Part shown: in pieces, positions 61,424-64,000 of the stretch
How positions within the stretch are numbered: the first letter of the stretch is position 1
Layout: every line of letters starts with the position of its first letter
DNA from: Flavobacteriales bacterium
GTDB lineage: Bacteria; Bacteroidota; Bacteroidia; CAIKAF01
Length of the DNA: 64,000 nucleotides
NCBI GenBank assembly: GCA_025055635.1
Contig: JANWWQ010000002.1
Span: forward strand, 41,714-105,713
Direction of reading: 5' to 3'
Translations under genes and position numbers: made by a program
The notes under the pieces: model-generated
Database searches by the model: none
What the model was told of the DNA's origin: nothing
Seen by the model: the letters and a program-made list of their open reading frames with translations, nothing else

Positions 61424-61445
61424 TTTCGTCTACGTATAGACGAAA
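61424..61445. repeat. perfect inverted repeat TTTCGTCTA-CGTA-TAGACGAAA
   Basis: 9-bp arms, 4-nt loop, in the AT-rich divergent intergenic region upstream of aspS; followed by TTTTA on the plus strand. Confidence 0.85.
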
Positions 61446-61552
61446 TTTTAGCTCATTTTTTGGGCTTCCTGCATTTACATAAATTAAAATGGTCTTTTTT
61501 AAAAAAGGAAAGTTGAATTTTATTTGCATTTCAGATAAGTTCTCCCTGCCGC

Positions 61553-61560
61553 TACCTTTG
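61553..61560 (+). promoter_or_regulatory. -7 element (TACCTTTG) of aspS
   Basis: Exact TAnnTTTG, 6 nt before GTG 61567. Confidence 0.5.
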
Positions 61561-61566
61561 CCCGCT

Positions 61567-63357
61567 GTGAAAGTTACGACCGCTTATCGTTCCAGCCACT
61601 GTGGCCAACTGAGAGCTACGGAGGTGGGCAAGGAGGTAACGCTCAGCGGGTGGGTGCGGCGCCTCCGAAAAATGGGCGCTCTCATATTCCTGGACCTCGC
61701 CGACCGCTATGGTATTACGCAAATAGTGTTTGATCACACCGTGGACGCTAGCTTATGGTCTGCAGCCCAGGAGCTGGGACGCGAATATGTGGTGCAGGTG
61801 AGCGGACAGGTCCGCCCCCGCGAAGCGCCTAATCCCCAGTTAGCCACCGGTGAGATAGAAGTCCTCGCTCATAGCCTACGCGTGCTAAACACGTCAGAGG
61901 TTCCACCCTTTCGCCTGGAAAATGAAACCGATGGGGGGGAAGAACTTTTGATGCGCTTCAGGTACTTGGACCTCCGCCGTCCTATTAATCAGCAGCGCCT
62001 CCTTCTGCGCCATCGCATGGCCATGGCAGTGCGTAAATATCTCAGTGAGCAGGGTTTCCTGGAAATTGAAACGCCCTTTCTCATTAAGTCCACTCCAGAG
62101 GGGGCGCGTGACTTTGTGGTGCCTTCTCGCTTGCATCCCGGACAGTTTTACGCCTTACCTCAATCACCCCAAACCTTCAAACAATTACTTATGGTGGCAG
62201 GGTTAGACCGTTATTTTCAGATTGTCCGCTGTTTCAGAGACGAAGACCTTCGGGCAGACCGTCAGCCGGAATTCACGCAAATTGATTGTGAGATGAGCTT
62301 TGTGGACAGGGAGGATGTGTTGCATATGTTTGAAGGCCTGGTGCGATACCTCTTCCAGGAGATCAAAGGCTTTGACCCGGGGCCCTTTGCCCGTCTCACT
62401 TATGAGGAGGCTCTCAGACTTTATGGAACGGATAAGCCTGACCTGCGCTTCACAATGACAATCACGGAGTTCAAGACACCGGCAGGCGAGGACCTTTTTG
62501 CCGGGGCAGGCTTTCGCATCGCTGAGCAAGCTCCTTACATGGGAGGGTTGTGCGTGGAAGGCGGGGCCACCCTCACCCGTCGGCAACTGGATGAGCTTAT
62601 AGAGTTTGTAAAGCGTCCCCAGATTGGGGCAGAGGGTTTGTTATGGTGTCGCTGGAATACTGATGGCTCTACGTCTTCAAGTATGGATAAATTTTTTGAG
62701 GAGAGCAGGCGGTTGTCCTGGTTGCAAAAGGCCGGGGCGCGCCCGGGAGATCTTCTCCTTTTTCTGGCCGGCGAGCCCGAGAAAACCCGGCGCCAGTTAG
62801 GAGAGCTTCGGTTGGAAGTGGCCCGTAAGCTTCAGCTCCGGCCAGCAGACCGCTTTGCGTGCCTGTGGATTACGGATTTCCCGCTTTTGGAATGGGACAG
62901 TGGGGAAAACCGATGGGTAGCCATGCATCACCCCTTTACAGCACCATTACCAGAAGATCTGGCCTTTTTGGAAGAGAAACCTGGTTCTGTCCGCGCAAAT
63001 GCCTACGACATAGTCATCAACGGTGCAGAGGTAGGCGGCGGCAGCATCCGCATCCACGATGAGCAGTTACAAAAAAAAGTGTTTCGGCTTTTGGGTTTCT
63101 CGGACGAAGAGGCCCAGGCTCGCTTCGGCTTCTTGATGAATGCTTTCCGGTATGGAGCCCCGCCCCATGGAGGCATTGCCTTTGGTTTTGATCGGCTCGT
63201 AGCCCTGTTTGCGGGTTGTGAGAGCATCCGGGAGGTGATTGCCTTCCCTAAGAACAACGCCGGCCGGGATACCATGATCAACGCCCCGGACAGCATAGAG
63301 CCCCGCCAATGGGAAGAACTGCACATTCGTCCTGCATTTTCAAACGCTAACCCATGA
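61567..63357 (+). CDS. aspS: aspartyl-tRNA synthetase
   Basis: SHCGQLRATEVGKEVTLSGWVRRLRKMGALIFLDLADRYGITQIVF, RYLDLRR, FRDEDLRADRQPEFTQIDCEMSF, GIAFGFDRLVALFAG. Start moved from 61489 to GTG 61567 on homology of the N-terminus. Confidence 0.95.
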   Translation: MKVTTAYRSSHCGQLRATEVGKEVTLSGWVRRLRKMGALIFLDLADRYGITQIVFDHTVDASLWSAAQELGREYVVQVSGQVRPREAPNPQLATGEIEVLAHSLRVLNTSEVPPFRLENETDGGEELLMRFRYLDLRRPINQQRLLLRHRMAMAVRKYLSEQGFLEIETPFLIKSTPEGARDFVVPSRLHPGQFYALPQSPQTFKQLLMVAGLDRYFQIVRCFRDEDLRADRQPEFTQIDCEMSFVDREDVLHMFEGLVRYLFQEIKGFDPGPFARLTYEEALRLYGTDKPDLRFTMTITEFKTPAGEDLFAGAGFRIAEQAPYMGGLCVEGGATLTRRQLDELIEFVKRPQIGAEGLLWCRWNTDGSTSSSMDKFFEESRRLSWLQKAGARPGDLLLFLAGEPEKTRRQLGELRLEVARKLQLRPADRFACLWITDFPLLEWDSGENRWVAMHHPFTAPLPEDLAFLEEKPGSVRANAYDIVINGAEVGGGSIRIHDEQLQKKVFRLLGFSDEEAQARFGFLMNAFRYGAPPHGGIAFGFDRLVALFAGCESIREVIAFPKNNAGRDTMINAPDSIEPRQWEELHIRPAFSNANP

Positions 63358-64000
63358 AACCGCGCAAAGAAAAATTTCGTGTTTTGCTGTTGGGCAGCGG
63401 AGGCCGTGAATCGGCTCTGGCCTGGGCAATTGCCTGCAGCCCACACCTGGAGCAACTGTACATTAATCCTGGCAATCCAGGGACGGCGGAGTGGGGCATC
63501 AACGTCCGTCCGGAATTAAAAACCTTTGATGAAATCAAAGCGTTTTGCCTCGAAAAAGATATTGATTTTGTAATTCCAGGGCCGGAAGCTCCCTTAGTCA
63601 AGGGTATATATGATGCCTTTAAAAACGACCCTCTCACAGCAGCCATTGGCGTCATTGGCCCCTCACAACAAGGCGCCCTTCTGGAAGGCAGTAAGGCATT
63701 TGCCAAAGCTTTTATGCAGCGACACGGTATCCCTACCGCCGCTTATCACCTGGTGGATCGGGACACGCTCTACAAAGGCTTCCAAATCTTGGATAGCCAG
63801 AAGCCTCCCTACGTTTTAAAAGCTGACGGACTTGCGGCGGGGAAGGGGGTGCTGATCTTGGATGATGTGGATAACGCCAAAAGGGAACTGGCCTTCATGG
63901 TAGGGGAAAAAAAGTTCGGAGAAGCCGGCCGTAAGGTGCTCATTGAGGAATTCCTCCAAGGCATGGAATGCTCGGTGTTTGTGTTAACCGACGGCCAATC
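63354..64000 (+). CDS. purD: phosphoribosylamine--glycine ligase (5' part, truncated by window end)
   Basis: My translation: MKPRKEKFRVLLLGSGGRESALAWAIACSPHLEQLYINPGNPGTAEWG...FVIPGPEAPLVKGI...YVLKADGLAAGKGV; ATGA overlap with aspS stop; absent from the ORF track because no stop is present. Confidence 0.93.
   Translation, partial: MKPRKEKFRVLLLGSGGRESALAWAIACSPHLEQLYINPGNPGTAEWGINVRPELKTFDEIKAFCLEKDIDFVIPGPEAPLVKGIYDAFKNDPLTAAIGVIGPSQQGALLEGSKAFAKAFMQRHGIPTAAYHLVDRDTLYKGFQILDSQKPPYVLKADGLAAGKGVLILDDVDNAKRELAFMVGEKKFGEAGRKVLIEEFLQGMECSVFVLTDGQ

Noticed and set aside
61358-61560. TTTG located 26 nt upstream of TAACTTTG and of TACCTTTG near aspS (also upstream of the desaturase element) as a -33 with unusual spacing
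   Set aside because: Known Bacteroidota spacing is nearer 19-20 nt and the pattern was absent at the other promoters checked; TTTG is frequent in AT-rich DNA.
1-64000. CRISPR arrays, insertion sequences, prophage, toxin-antitoxin or defence modules
   Set aside because: No regularly spaced repeats, transposase, integrase, capsid, nuclease or antitoxin-like ORFs were recognised on either strand.

Overview
This window looks like a chromosomal segment of a Bacteroidota bacterium. The markers are gldF/gldG, a type IX secretion (T9SS) C-terminal sorting domain, and TAnnTTTG promoter -7 elements. Most of it is housekeeping. The centrepiece is an uninterrupted minus-strand block of 31 genes, about 18 kb, combining the str, S10, spc and alpha ribosomal operons (rpsL to rplQ, 34318 down to 16450). 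It has a convincing promoter upstream and a rho-independent terminator downstream, with carA beyond. Other loci are: fumC-gpmA-phosphatase; upp and a HAD hydrolase; gldF-gldG-(DUF4340-like)-dnaN; a TPR/DUF4292 pair; a CocE/NonD hydrolase with a T9SS sorting domain; two ECF-type sigma factors; aroF-glyS; nrdB-nrdA; rmuC; a small glycosyltransferase/epimerase/sigma/PIG-L cluster; a GT22-like mannosyltransferase; aspS; and the 5' part of purD. I found no rRNA, tRNA, CRISPR array, transposase or phage genes. I do not see a clear undescribed multi-gene system. The most interesting signals are: (1) TAnnTTTG elements recurring a few nt upstream of start codons, predicting leaderless or near-leaderless mRNAs; (2) a 20-aa in-frame insertion in ribosomal protein uS11; (3) a perfect 15-bp tandem duplication of a promoter-like unit (TTATTTTTGTACAAT); (4) an ORF-poor, coding-like stretch between nrdB and rmuC that reads as a frameshifted gene relic; (5) a GC-richer unexplained stretch at the left edge with a 12-bp long-range inverted repeat. 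All family calls come from reading translations by eye. No database search was run.
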